Notes under the pieces: generated by a model
The model's database searches: none
Told to the model about the DNA's origin: nothing
What the model saw: only the letters and a program-made list of their open reading frames with translations
Shown here: positions 24,018 through 33,998 of the stretch, piece by piece
How the letters are laid out: every line of letters begins with the position of its first letter
Numbering within the stretch: the stretch's first letter is position 1
Position numbers and translations under genes: made by a program
NCBI GenBank assembly: GCA_019636245.1
Contig: JAHBXX010000012.1
Coordinates: 47,985 to 111,984, forward strand
Direction of reading: 5' to 3'
From: Planctomycetota bacterium
GTDB lineage: Bacteria > Planctomycetota > UBA1135 > UBA2386
Length of the DNA: 64,000 nt

Positions 24018-25760
24018 ATGCGCACCCTCCCGACCCTGCTGGCGGCGGCCATCGTCCTGGCCGCCGGCCGGACGTCCGCCCAGGCCGCTCCCGATCCCAG
24101 CGAACTGCCGGTCGCGCACGGCGACCGCCTGTGCGTGAAGCTGGCCGAGGGTTCGGGCGCCTGGCTGCGCGACGGCGTGCTCGGCTCGCGCCGAGGCACC
24201 GACCTGCGGCGCGTGGCGGCGCTGTTCGCGCGCGCCGCGGCGGAGCCGCTGGTGTCGGCGCTGACGTGGGACGAACTCGACGCCCTGCACGAGAACGCCT
24301 GCCGCCGGCTGCCGCCCGGTCGTGGGCCCGGGCACCTCGGACTCTGGTTCCGCCTGCGCTGCGGCAGCGCCGCGATCGCCGAGGCGCTGCTGGCCGACCT
24401 GCTGGCCGAACCGGCCGTCGAGCACGCCTACCTCGAGCCGCGCTTCCATGGCGCCGGCGTAGCACCGGTGGCGCAGGACCTGCCGCCGACCACGCCGCTG
24501 TTCACGGCCCTGCAGCATGCGTTCTCGCCGTCGCCGCTCGGGCACGGCGTGCGCCTGGCCCAGGGCATCCTCGGCGGTCGCGGTCGCGGCGTCGGCTACT
24601 GGATGCTGGAGCTGAGCTGGATCCTCGACCACGAGGACGTCAGCAAACTGACGGCCGCCAACTTCGTCGGTCCGCCGCCGCCGGTCGACCTGCAGCAGGC
24701 CAACCACGGCGTCGCCGGCTCCTCGCTGCTGATGGCCGACCGCAACGCCTACGGCATCACCGGCATGGTCGACGAGCTGGAGCCGCGGTTCCTGGACACG
24801 CAGTTCCACGGCGGCGTCGAGAACACGATGGCGGTCGCGCTCGCGGCCTCGCAGCCCGGCGACGTGATGATGCTGGTGCTGATGGTGCAGATCCCGCAGC
24901 TCGGACCGGGCGCCTGGTTGCCCGCCGAGTTCTTCCAGTCGGTGTTCGACGCCACGCTGACGCTGACCGCCAACGATCGCTTCCTGGTCGTCTGCGCCGG
25001 CAACGGCAACCGCAGCCTCGACGATCCGCAGCTGCTGCGCCGGTTCGACCGCACGTTCCGCGATTCGGGCGCGATCATCGTCGCCTCGTCGAACGCCGGC
25101 CTGCTGCAGCGGGCGTCCTACAGCAACTGGGGCTCGCGCATCGACGCGCACAGCTGGGGCAACCAGGTGGTCGCCGCCGGCTACGGCAACCTGTTCTTCG
25201 GCAACAGCGACCCGCGCCAGGCCTACACCGACGCCTACACCGGCACCTCGGCCTCGACGCCGCACATCACCGGGGTGGTGCTCGCCATGCAGGGCGCGGC
25301 GCGGCGCCAGCTCGGCCGCAACCTGACCCTGGCCGAGGTGCAGCACGCGCTGCACCACCACGGGCCATCGACGCCGGACGCGATCGGCCGGCGCCCCGAC
25401 CTGGTCGCGATCTTCCGGTCGCTCGGCATCCTGGATGGCCTCACCGTCGACGCGCCGGAGGTGTCGCCGGGCGGCGTCCTGTCGGGTTCGCTCGAGGCGC
25501 CCGGTCTGGTGGTGGCGGGGTTGTTCCTGAGCCCCCATGCCGTCGACGTCGACCTGGGCTGGAACCGCAACCTGCACCTCGATCCGGCGGCGCTGATCCC
25601 GCTCGGCACCTACGTCGTGCCGGGTGCGCCGGTGCCGTGGTCGGCGACGTTGCCGGGCGATCCCAGCCTGCAGGGCCTGCAGCTCTACTTCCAGGCGGCC
25701 CGGATCGACGTCGACGGCGCGCTCGGATTGACGAACAGCGGCCACATGACGGTCCTGTAG
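24018..25760 (+). CDS. Secreted subtilisin-like (S8) serine peptidase with Glu in the acid position
   Basis: The 580-residue product has a signal peptide (MRTLPTLLAAAIVLAAGRTSAQA) and an S8 fold. Ser411 lies in GTSAS followed by TPH, His230 in NHGVAGSS, and the oxyanion Asn in CAGNGN. At the place of the catalytic Asp the sequence reads LELSWILDHEDV, so Glu198 lies where Asp is expected. Alignment by eye to other secreted S8 proteins with an E-x-S-W...HED motif suggests this is a subfamily trait. The last 110 residues form a C-terminal beta domain (LGTYVVPGAPVPWS, then LGLTNSGHMTVL) similar in style to the tails of Planctomycetota secreted proteins. A TAGACT hexamer lies 10 nt before the ATG. 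Confidence 0.82.
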   Translation: MRTLPTLLAAAIVLAAGRTSAQAAPDPSELPVAHGDRLCVKLAEGSGAWLRDGVLGSRRGTDLRRVAALFARAAAEPLVSALTWDELDALHENACRRLPPGRGPGHLGLWFRLRCGSAAIAEALLADLLAEPAVEHAYLEPRFHGAGVAPVAQDLPPTTPLFTALQHAFSPSPLGHGVRLAQGILGGRGRGVGYWMLELSWILDHEDVSKLTAANFVGPPPPVDLQQANHGVAGSSLLMADRNAYGITGMVDELEPRFLDTQFHGGVENTMAVALAASQPGDVMMLVLMVQIPQLGPGAWLPAEFFQSVFDATLTLTANDRFLVVCAGNGNRSLDDPQLLRRFDRTFRDSGAIIVASSNAGLLQRASYSNWGSRIDAHSWGNQVVAAGYGNLFFGNSDPRQAYTDAYTGTSASTPHITGVVLAMQGAARRQLGRNLTLAEVQHALHHHGPSTPDAIGRRPDLVAIFRSLGILDGLTVDAPEVSPGGVLSGSLEAPGLVVAGLFLSPHAVDVDLGWNRNLHLDPAALIPLGTYVVPGAPVPWSATLPGDPSLQGLQLYFQAARIDVDGALGLTNSGHMTVL

Positions 25761-25892
25761 CGCCGTCGGCGCCCCCGGTGGACGAGGGGGGCGCGAGACG
25801 GGGCCGCGGCGGATCGGTCGCCGACCGGGGCGGCGTCCGGGGCGCGGCGCGGGCGGTCGGCTCAGTTCCCACCACGCGGCTGGCCGAAGAGC

Positions 25893-25923
25893 CTTCGAGG
25901 TCCGTTTTTTGGGAGCCTCGAAG
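25893..25923 (+). promoter_or_regulatory. Hairpin with a T6 loop at the gltA start
   Basis: CTTCGAGG (25893-25900) pairs with CCTCGAAG (25916-25923), and TCC/GGA can extend the stem. The loop contains TTTTTT, exceptional in this GC-rich DNA, and the GGGAG ribosome-binding site. The stem ends 1 nt before the gltA ATG. It may control access of ribosomes to the start codon. No promoter hexamers fit well upstream of it. Confidence 0.45.
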
Positions 25924-25924
25924 C

Positions 25925-27289
<1,365 letters not shown>

Positions 27290-27302
27290 GGGCGCGGCGC
27301 CG

Positions 27303-28118
27303 TCAGCGGCCGACGGCGCCCGGATCGACCTTCTTGGTGCCGCCGGCGGGCGTCGCCGGCCGCCAGTCCTTCTCCTGCTCGCGCAGCACCGGGATCATCT
27401 CCCGCAGCTTCTGGGCCCGCTCCTCCGAGGCCGGATGCGTGCTGAGCCACGTCGGCGTGCTGCCGTTGCCGAGCTTGGCCATGCGCTCCCAGAGCTTCGG
27501 CGCCTCCTCGGGGTCGTAGCCGGCGCGGATCGCGTAGCGCAGGCCCTCGATGTCGGCCTCGCGTTCGTGGTCGCGGCTGAACGGCAGCAGCACGCCGACC
27601 TGGGCGCCGACGCCCAGCGCAGCCATGACGCCCGACCGGGCCTCGTTGCTCATGTCCGCCATGCCGAGCCCCGCCTGCACGGCGGCGAGTCCCGCCTGGG
27701 TCAGGGTGCCCTGCGTCATGCGCTTGCCGCCGTGGCGCAGGATCGCGTGCGCGACCTCGTGGCCCATGACGACGGCGAGCCCGTTCTCGTTCTGCGTGAT
27801 CGGCAGGATGCCGGTGTAGATGGCGATGCGGCCGTTCGGCAGGCAGAACGCGTTCGGCACGTCGTCGGCCTTCAGCAGCCGCGCCTCCCAGCGGAACGAG
27901 GTCTCGTCCGACGCCGCGGCGATGCGCCCGGCCACGCGCTGCACCATCTCGTAGTCCCGACCGCTGGTGATCGCGCCGCCGGTGTCCTTCGTCGCCTCCT
28001 CGTAGGCCTGCGCGCTCAGCGGCTCGAGTTCCGCGTCGGAATAGAGGTTCAGGTTCGCGCAGGCGGCCGGCGCGAGGGCCAGCACGGAGAACAGGAACGG
28101 GCGCAGCAGGTGTCGCAT
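27303..28118 (-). CDS. M48-family metallopeptidase, probable lipoprotein
   Basis: The 271-residue product begins with a hydrophobic signal ending PAACANLN, an imperfect lipobox. The M48 zinc motif HEVAH (in VVMGHEVAHAILRHGGKR) is followed by the third ligand Glu in DHEREADIEGLRY. These are the marks of the YggG/LoiP-like periplasmic M48 peptidases, which act in envelope quality control. The gene converges with gltA and diverges from the thiolase gene. TAACAT lies 7 nt upstream of the start on the minus strand, which fits a leaderless transcript. Neighbours give no hint of a specific substrate. Confidence 0.9.
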   Translation of the reverse strand: MRHLLRPFLFSVLALAPAACANLNLYSDAELEPLSAQAYEEATKDTGGAITSGRDYEMVQRVAGRIAAASDETSFRWEARLLKADDVPNAFCLPNGRIAIYTGILPITQNENGLAVVMGHEVAHAILRHGGKRMTQGTLTQAGLAAVQAGLGMADMSNEARSGVMAALGVGAQVGVLLPFSRDHEREADIEGLRYAIRAGYDPEEAPKLWERMAKLGNGSTPTWLSTHPASEERAQKLREMIPVLREQEKDWRPATPAGGTKKVDPGAVGR

Positions 28119-28193
28119 CGCGGCGATGTTACGGCGAACGGAACCGCGCCGCGACCGTCGCCCCGGCCGGCGCCGCGCGAAGGCCCGCGAAAC

Positions 28194-28222
28194 TTGCCAA
28201 CCGCCGCGGCTTGCTCGATGCT
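28194..28222 (+). promoter_or_regulatory. Predicted promoter of the thiolase gene
   Basis: TTGCCA (28194-28199) and GATGCT (28217-28222) are separated by 17 bp. The -10 ends exactly 6 nt before the ATG at 28229, so transcription would start at or within a few bases of the start codon. This predicts a leaderless mRNA for the thiolase/aconitase-family pair. Confidence 0.5.
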
Positions 28223-28228
28223 CTGCGG

Positions 28229-29428
28229 ATGCGACCAGAACTGGTGATCGTCGGCGGTGCGCGCACCGCGATGGCGGAGTACTCGGGCACGCCCGGTTTC
28301 GGCAGGTTCAAGGACGTGTCGGCGATCGACCTCGCCGCGCACGCGGCCAAGGCGGCGCTGCAGCGCTGCGGCGTCGCACCCGAACTCGTCGACGAGACGT
28401 TCGTCGGCAACGCCGCGCAGAGCAGCAGCGACGCGATCTACGGCGCGCGCCACGTGGCGCTGAAGGCCGGGGTGCCGATCGACAAGCCGGCCCTGACGGT
28501 GAACCGCCTGTGCGGCTCCGGCATCCAGGCGGTGGTCTCCGCCGCGCACACGATCCTGGCCGGGGAGGCGAAGCTGTGCCTCGCGGGCGGCATGGAGAAC
28601 ATGAGCCAGGTGCCGCACGTGATCCGCGGCGCGCGCGAGGGCTTCCGCTTCGGCTTGGAGCCGAAGATCGAGGACCTGCTGTTCGCAGCCCTCTACGACC
28701 CGTTCTGCAAGTTCTTCATGGCGCAGACGGCGGAGAACGTGGCGCGCAAGCTGTCGATCTCGCGCCAGGAGCAGGACGAGTACGCGCTGCGCAGCCACCA
28801 GCTCGGCGCCGCCGCGGTCAGAGCCGGCAAGTTCGCCGCCGAGATCGCCCCGCTCACGGTGACGATGGGTCGCAAGGAGGTCGTCGTCGACACCGACGAC
28901 CACATCAAGCCGGAGACCTCGCTCGAGGCGCTCGCCGGGCTGCGGCCGGCGTTCGGCAAGGACGGCACGGTGACCGCCGGCAATGCCTCCGGCATCGTCG
29001 ACGGCGCGGCGATGCTGGTGGTGACGACGGCGCCGCAGGCGAAGGAGCTGGGCCTGCGGCCGAAGGCGCGCATCCGCTCGTGGGGCCTCGCCGGCGTGCC
29101 GCCGGAGGTCATGGGCCTCGGTCCGGTGCCGGCGATCCGGACGGCCTGCGACAAGGCCGGCCTGAAGGTCCAGGACCTGGACCTGATCGAGATCAACGAA
29201 GCGTTCTCGGCCCAGTACCTCGGCTGCGAGAAGGAGCTGAAGCTCGACCGGAACAAGTGCAACGTGAACGGCGGCGCGATCGCACTCGGCCACCCTCTGG
29301 GCGCCACGGGCACGCGGCTGCTGCTGACCCTGGTGCGCGAGCTGGAGCAGAGCGGCAAGGCGCTGGGCTGCGCGTCGGCGTGCATCGGCGGCGGCCAGGG
29401 CATCGCGATGATCCTGGAGCGGATGTGA
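28229..29428 (+). CDS. Thiolase (acetyl-CoA acetyltransferase type)
   Basis: The 399-residue protein has all three thiolase motifs: the acyl-carrier Cys in NRLCGSGIQAV, the His in GHPLGATG and the second Cys in CIGGGQGIA. This type catalyses either acetoacetyl-CoA formation or beta-oxidation thiolysis. The direction cannot be told from sequence. A TTG at 28211 would add six residues but lies inside the predicted -10 region, so ATG 28229 is preferred. It is followed after 7 nt by an aconitase-family gene, probably in the same transcript. An acyl-CoA dehydrogenase lies elsewhere in the window, but not in an operon with it. Confidence 0.93.
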   Translation: MRPELVIVGGARTAMAEYSGTPGFGRFKDVSAIDLAAHAAKAALQRCGVAPELVDETFVGNAAQSSSDAIYGARHVALKAGVPIDKPALTVNRLCGSGIQAVVSAAHTILAGEAKLCLAGGMENMSQVPHVIRGAREGFRFGLEPKIEDLLFAALYDPFCKFFMAQTAENVARKLSISRQEQDEYALRSHQLGAAAVRAGKFAAEIAPLTVTMGRKEVVVDTDDHIKPETSLEALAGLRPAFGKDGTVTAGNASGIVDGAAMLVVTTAPQAKELGLRPKARIRSWGLAGVPPEVMGLGPVPAIRTACDKAGLKVQDLDLIEINEAFSAQYLGCEKELKLDRNKCNVNGGAIALGHPLGATGTRLLLTLVRELEQSGKALGCASACIGGGQGIAMILERM

Positions 29429-29435
29429 GGCGGCG

Positions 29436-31403
29436 ATGCGGGACCCGACCGTGAAGTTCGAAGGCCGCGTGCTCTACCTGACCGAGGACCAGGAGCTGCT
29501 GAAGCGGCAGCTCTACGGCCACGAGACCCTGGCCTACGAGCCGGGGCGCAAGCTGATCGACAACATCTCGACCGACGAGCTGACGCCGGGCTGGGTCTGC
29601 TACTACTACGACGAGACCCTGGCGCGCTACTGCCTGGTCGGCCTGCGCGGCGGCAACGTCAAGCAGGACGCGATCAAGAACAGCCGCGCCTCGGTGATCG
29701 TCAGCGGCGTGTCGAAGGGCTGCGGCAGTTCGCGCGAGACCGCGCCCTACAGCGAGCTCGAGGCCGGCATCCGGCTGGTGATCGCCGAGAACATCGAGAA
29801 GATCTACGGCCAGAACTGCCAGAACATCGGCCTCCTGACCTCGACCGACTTCTCGCTGCTGCCCCGCATCGAGCGTGGCGAGGCGATCCCGATCGAGGAG
29901 TTCACCAGGGGCCTCGACCCGATCGCCGCCGAGATCGTGCGCCACGGCGGCCTGTTCGCCTACAACCAGGCGCGGCTCGCAGGCCGGACGAAGCCGCCCG
30001 AAGTGACGACGAAGGCCCGGCCGATGACCCTTTGCGAGCAGATCATCGCCCGGCGCGCGATCGCCGACGCGAAGACCGGCCGGCTCGGCGTGCCGGCCGT
30101 GCAGCCCGGCGACGCGCTGTTCGTGCGCACCGACGTGCGCTTCTCGCACGAGTACGTGACGCCGATGGCCGAGGCGCTGTTCAAGCTGGGGCTCGGGAAG
30201 GAGGCCAAGGTCACCGATCCGCAGTCGGTGTTCGCGTTCCGGGACCACCTGACGTTCCTCGACCGCATCATGCCCGAGGCGCACGTGAAGATGGGTCTGC
30301 GCGAGCAGGCCGCGTCGCTGGCGACGGTGCAGGAGGCGTTCGCGCGCGCGCAGGGCGTGAAGCTCTACGGCGAAGTGCAGCGCGATGGCCGCACGGTCGG
30401 CAGCGAGGGCATCTGCCACAACATCGTCATCGAGGACATCGCCGAGCCGGGCCAGCTGGTGATCGGCACCGACAGCCACACCTGCATGGCCGGCGCGCTC
30501 GGCTGCTTCGCGTTCGGCGTCGGCTCGACCGACATGGCGAACAGCTGGTTCACCAAGGACGTGCGCGTCAAGGTGCCGGAGTCCGTGCGCGTGAACCTCA
30601 CCGGCACCCTGCGCGACGGCGTCTGCGCCAAGGACGTGATGCTGCACCTGCTCAGCGACCCGTTCTTCAAGAGCGGCGCCGGCATCGGCAAGGTGCTCGA
30701 GTTCGCGGGACCGGGCACGATGGCGCTGCCGCTCGACGAACGGGCGACGCTGACCAACATGGCGGTCGAGGCCGGCGGCTTCACCGGCATCATCGAAGCC
30801 GACGAGGTCGTCGTGGACTACATCGCCGGGCAGCGCGGCGCCGACCGCGACCGGCTGCGCGCCCAGATCGTCAAGGCCGACCCCGGTGCGGTCTACTGCA
30901 AGACGTTCGCCATCGACCTGGCGACCGTCGAGCCGACGGTGGCCCTGCCGGGTGACCCGCGCAACGGCGTGCCGCTGCGCGAACTGCGGGCCGGCAAAGG
31001 CGAGGTCAAGATCGACATCGCCTACGGCGGCTCCTGCACCGGCGGCAAGAAGGCCGACATGGACATGTACGCGGTCGTCGTGCGCCGGGCGCTCGATCGG
31101 GGCCGCAGCCTGCGGGCGAAGACCTACATCCAGTTCGGCAGCCAGCGCATCCGCGACTACGCCGAGCGCATGGGCTACGTGCAGCTGTTCGAGCAGGCCG
31201 GCGTGGAGCTGATCGACCCGAGCTGCGGCGCCTGCATCAAGGCGGGCCCCGGGGTGTCGTTCACGCCGGAGGAGGTGACGGTGTCGGCGATCAACCGCAA
31301 CTTCCCCGGCCGCTCCGGGCCCGGGCAGGTCTACCTGGCGAGCCCGACCGTGGTCGCCGCGAGCGCCTTCCTGGGCCACATCGGCGGACCCGACGAGCTG
31401 TAG
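29436..31403 (+). CDS. Aconitase-family hydro-lyase with swivel domain first
   Basis: The 655-residue protein has the small swivel domain at the N-terminus (residues about 1-165: VSKGCGSSRETAPYSELEAG and QNCQNIGLLTSTDF). The catalytic part follows, with GTDSHTCMAGALG and the Fe-S ligand motifs GGSCTGGKKAD and DPSCGACIKAGPG. In LeuC/LeuD or AcnA the swivel comes last. The swivel-first order recalls AcnB without its HEAT-like domain. It could be an aconitase, a fused 3-isopropylmalate dehydratase or a relative. Closeness to gltA hints at citrate or a similar tricarboxylic acid, but no leu genes are here either way. All three cluster cysteines seem to be present, so it should be active. Confidence 0.85.
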   Translation: MRDPTVKFEGRVLYLTEDQELLKRQLYGHETLAYEPGRKLIDNISTDELTPGWVCYYYDETLARYCLVGLRGGNVKQDAIKNSRASVIVSGVSKGCGSSRETAPYSELEAGIRLVIAENIEKIYGQNCQNIGLLTSTDFSLLPRIERGEAIPIEEFTRGLDPIAAEIVRHGGLFAYNQARLAGRTKPPEVTTKARPMTLCEQIIARRAIADAKTGRLGVPAVQPGDALFVRTDVRFSHEYVTPMAEALFKLGLGKEAKVTDPQSVFAFRDHLTFLDRIMPEAHVKMGLREQAASLATVQEAFARAQGVKLYGEVQRDGRTVGSEGICHNIVIEDIAEPGQLVIGTDSHTCMAGALGCFAFGVGSTDMANSWFTKDVRVKVPESVRVNLTGTLRDGVCAKDVMLHLLSDPFFKSGAGIGKVLEFAGPGTMALPLDERATLTNMAVEAGGFTGIIEADEVVVDYIAGQRGADRDRLRAQIVKADPGAVYCKTFAIDLATVEPTVALPGDPRNGVPLRELRAGKGEVKIDIAYGGSCTGGKKADMDMYAVVVRRALDRGRSLRAKTYIQFGSQRIRDYAERMGYVQLFEQAGVELIDPSCGACIKAGPGVSFTPEEVTVSAINRNFPGRSGPGQVYLASPTVVAASAFLGHIGGPDEL

Positions 31404-31410
31404 CCGGTGC

Positions 31411-31875
31411 TCAGCGTGGCGCGTCGCCGGTGGCGGCCAGCCAGCGGCGGCCGCAGGCCGCGACCAGCAGCGGCAGGCTGGCGACGACGAGGTAGAAGCA
31501 GGCCGTCCACCGGGCGCTGACGCCGCGTAGCAGGCCGGGGCCGGCCTGCCACTCGAGCCCGACCGCCAGCGCGGTGATCGCCGCCAGCAGCAGGCTCCCC
31601 GGCCGCACCGCCAGGCGCGAGGCCGGCGAACCGCTCTCTGCCAGCGCCATCACCAGCACCAGCGCCGAACTGCACAGGCAGGTGAACCCGGCGGAGCTGT
31701 GCCAGCCCGGTGGACCTTCGACGTCACCGAACAGGGTCGCGAAGCGCACGCGGACCCACGGCAGGGTGGAGCCGAGGGCCGCGGCGACGGCGCTGGCGAA
31801 CAGCAGCCAGCGCCACACCGGTTCGTCCCGCCGTGGCTGTGGTTCGCGCGGCAGGGGGGGCGGCAGGAAGTGCAT
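31411..31875 (-). CDS. Small membrane protein, unknown
   Basis: This 154-residue product has a Pro-rich N-terminus (MHFLPPPLPREPQPRRDEP) and about four hydrophobic segments: LLFASAVAAALGSTLPWV, FTCLCSSALVLVMALAES, LLLAAITALAVGLEW and CFYLVVASLPLLVAACG. No catalytic motif or family is recognised. It converges with the aconitase-family gene with only 7 nt between stops and diverges from another membrane-protein gene. A TAGGCT hexamer is found 13 nt upstream of its ATG. It is probably an inner-membrane protein. Confidence 0.65.
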   Translation of the reverse strand: MHFLPPPLPREPQPRRDEPVWRWLLFASAVAAALGSTLPWVRVRFATLFGDVEGPPGWHSSAGFTCLCSSALVLVMALAESGSPASRLAVRPGSLLLAAITALAVGLEWQAGPGLLRGVSARWTACFYLVVASLPLLVAACGRRWLAATGDAPR

Positions 31876-32016
31876 GGGCGGCGTCACGAGCCTACGGCAG
31901 GCCCGTCGGGCACCAAGCCCCGGCCGGTGGTCCGGCCGGGGGTCGCGAGCCGGCGGGGGCCCACGCCTGTCTCCCACCGGTGCAGCGCGCGGCCGGCAAG
32001 AGCCGATGACGAAGCC

Positions 32017-32829
32017 ATGGTCGACGCCGACTGGGAACCGTTGCCGGAGGCGGAGCGAGGGCTGCACCCGGGGGAACTGGGGCCCGCCGCCACGCCGCGG
32101 CCGACCCCCGGACTGGTGCGTCCGCCGGCCGCCGCGCCGCCGGATGCCGAGGCCCTGCGGGCCTGGCAGCAACTGCAGCAACGCGTCGCGGCGGCGCCAC
32201 GCAGCACCAGCCTCGTCGCCGCGGCCTCGCACCGTGCGCGTCGGCAGGCGGCGCGTGCTGCCCCGGCGTCTGCCGGCGGGCCGGCCGCAACCGCTTCGCC
32301 ACGCGGCGCGACGGGGGATGGACCGCAGGGCGTGCCCGCGCCGGTGCCGTCGGGCCCGCCCGACGGGGCGGCGGTGGACGGCCGCGACCCGCGGGAGGAC
32401 CAGGATTGGTTCCGCGCCCTCCCGCCGGCCGAGCAGCAGCGCCTGCGCGCCGTCTGGGCGGCCCAGCGGGCCCGCGGCGAGGGTTCGGCCGCGAGCCAAC
32501 GTCGGCTGGCCCGCCGTCGCGCCATCGCCGCCCTCGCGGTCGCGCTGGCGGTGGTCGTGCTGGGGACGGGCGCGGCCTGGCCGGCGACCCTGGCGGCGGG
32601 CGCGCTGACGGCGGTGCTGTGGGCGCGCCTGGGTGCCGATCGCCTGCGCGACCCGATCGTCGCCGTCGGCGCACTCGGTGTCTGCCATCTGGCCTTGCGC
32701 TTCGCCTTCGGGCCGCCGGGCGGCACGCTGTTCCTGGATGCGATCCTGATGGTCGCCTTCGCCGCCCTGGTCGGGTTCGACGGCGAGATGCGTCGCAGCG
32801 GTGGCTTCGACGCGACCAACGCCGGCTGA
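32017..32829 (+). CDS. Membrane protein with Pro/Ala-rich cytoplasmic N-terminus
   Basis: The 270-residue product starts at ATG 32017. Residues 1-165 are Pro, Ala and Arg rich with little predicted order and end in a charged stretch (LPPAEQQRLRAVWAAQRARG). Three or four hydrophobic segments follow: AIAALAVALAVVVLGTGAAW, ATLAAGALTAVLW, IVAVGALGVCHLALRFAF and AILMVAFAALVGF. No family is recognised. Its stop directly abuts the stop of the next gene on the other strand. It is possibly a small envelope protein with a disordered interaction tail. Confidence 0.6.
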   Translation: MVDADWEPLPEAERGLHPGELGPAATPRPTPGLVRPPAAAPPDAEALRAWQQLQQRVAAAPRSTSLVAAASHRARRQAARAAPASAGGPAATASPRGATGDGPQGVPAPVPSGPPDGAAVDGRDPREDQDWFRALPPAEQQRLRAVWAAQRARGEGSAASQRRLARRRAIAALAVALAVVVLGTGAAWPATLAAGALTAVLWARLGADRLRDPIVAVGALGVCHLALRFAFGPPGGTLFLDAILMVAFAALVGFDGEMRRSGGFDATNAG

Positions 32830-33960
32830 TCAGGGCACGACGCAGCGCAGGCGGTGGCGTTCGCCGGCGCGCAGCGCGAGGAACTGCCGCAGGCGATCCT
32901 GGCCGTCGATCGCCAGCAGGAGTTCGTAGCTGCCGGCCGGCATCGGCTGCAGGGGCGCCACCGGTCCTGGGCCGGGCAGGCGGTCGAGCGCCGTCTGGCG
33001 CCCGCCGCCGCCGAGGGTCGTCCAGGTGCGCGACGGGCCGTCGCCGCCGGGCTCGTGCAAGCGCAGCTGCACGGCGCCGTGAGCGGCGGGATCGAGCGCG
33101 CGTCCGGTGGCGTCGACGAACTCGAACTCGGCGATGCCGGCCGGTTCGAGCACCACGTCCTCGACGTAGGCGTTGCTGCCGGTCAGCACGAACCGGTGCA
33201 GGAACGGCAGCAGCGGCAGCACGTCGCCGTCGGCGTCGGTGGCCAGCACGCGGACGCCGTACTCGCCGGGCATCAGTTCCGGCAGCTCGTAGCGGCCGTC
33301 GGCCGATGCGGCGCGGCGTGTCCAGAGCGCGGCGCCGAGCTGCCAGCCGGTCGACTCGTCGCCGGGCTGCAGCGGAAACACGTCGACACGCACGTGCGGC
33401 ACCGGCTGCAGCGCCGTGTCGCGCACCGAGAGCGTGATGCCGGCGCCGCCGGCGGCTGCGGCGAGGAAGACGTCGACGACCTGCGGCGGCGCGCCGGCGG
33501 GCGGCGCGGCGACTTCGCTGGCCGCGGGCGCGAACCCGGCGGCCTCGACGAGCAGCTGGCCGCGAGCGCCCGGCGGCAGGTGCAGCCCGGCCCGTCCGTC
33601 GTGGCCGTCGCCGCGCAGCGTGGTGGCGGCGCCGCGGGCGCGGAAGCGCCAGGCGAACGCGGCGACCGGCGCATGGCCGGCGACCTGCCGCACGCGCAGC
33701 TCGACGTTGGCGGCCGCCTCGGCGGGTTCGTCGCGCACGGCCGGCGCGGGCGGTTCCGCCGCCGCGGGGTCATTCGGCTCCGCGGCGGGCAGCGGCTCGC
33801 GTTCCGGCACCGGTGGCTCGGCCGGGGCGCCGGCGGTCGGCGCTTCGCCGCCGGCCCCGGCCGGCGGCGGCTCGTCCGCGTCGGGGGCGGCGAGCCGCCA
33901 GCCGACGCCGAGCGCCAGCAGCGCCGCGAGGCCGGCAGCGACGAGGGGAGCCGCGCGCAT
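32830..33960 (-). CDS. Membrane-anchored protein with carboxypeptidase-regulatory-like domains
   Basis: The 376-residue product starts at ATG 33960 with an N-terminal membrane helix (LVAAGLAALLALGVGWRLAA) and a Pro/Ala/Glu linker of about 60 residues. Two or three beta-rich modules follow, including ITLSVRDTALQPVPHVRVDV and GRYELPELMPGEYGVRVLAT, typical of carboxypeptidase D regulatory-like folds. It resembles the secreted protein at 2154-3755 in design. No enzyme motif is seen. It is probably exposed outside the cytoplasmic membrane. It shares the strand with the permease upstream, 38 nt away. Confidence 0.62.
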   Translation of the reverse strand: MRAAPLVAAGLAALLALGVGWRLAAPDADEPPPAGAGGEAPTAGAPAEPPVPEREPLPAAEPNDPAAAEPPAPAVRDEPAEAAANVELRVRQVAGHAPVAAFAWRFRARGAATTLRGDGHDGRAGLHLPPGARGQLLVEAAGFAPAASEVAAPPAGAPPQVVDVFLAAAAGGAGITLSVRDTALQPVPHVRVDVFPLQPGDESTGWQLGAALWTRRAASADGRYELPELMPGEYGVRVLATDADGDVLPLLPFLHRFVLTGSNAYVEDVVLEPAGIAEFEFVDATGRALDPAAHGAVQLRLHEPGGDGPSRTWTTLGGGGRQTALDRLPGPGPVAPLQPMPAGSYELLLAIDGQDRLRQFLALRAGERHRLRCVVP

Positions 33961-33998
33961 CGCCCCATCGTGCCCCGTCCTGCGGGGCAATACGAGGC

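Noticed and set aside
19985..24199. Very long minus-strand frame opposite smc
   Set aside because: smc with its full motif set occupies the plus strand. The minus-strand translation is an Arg/Leu/His-rich shadow.
28211..28228. TTG 28211 as thiolase start
   Set aside because: It falls inside the predicted -10 region. The ATG at 28229 matches the family start better.
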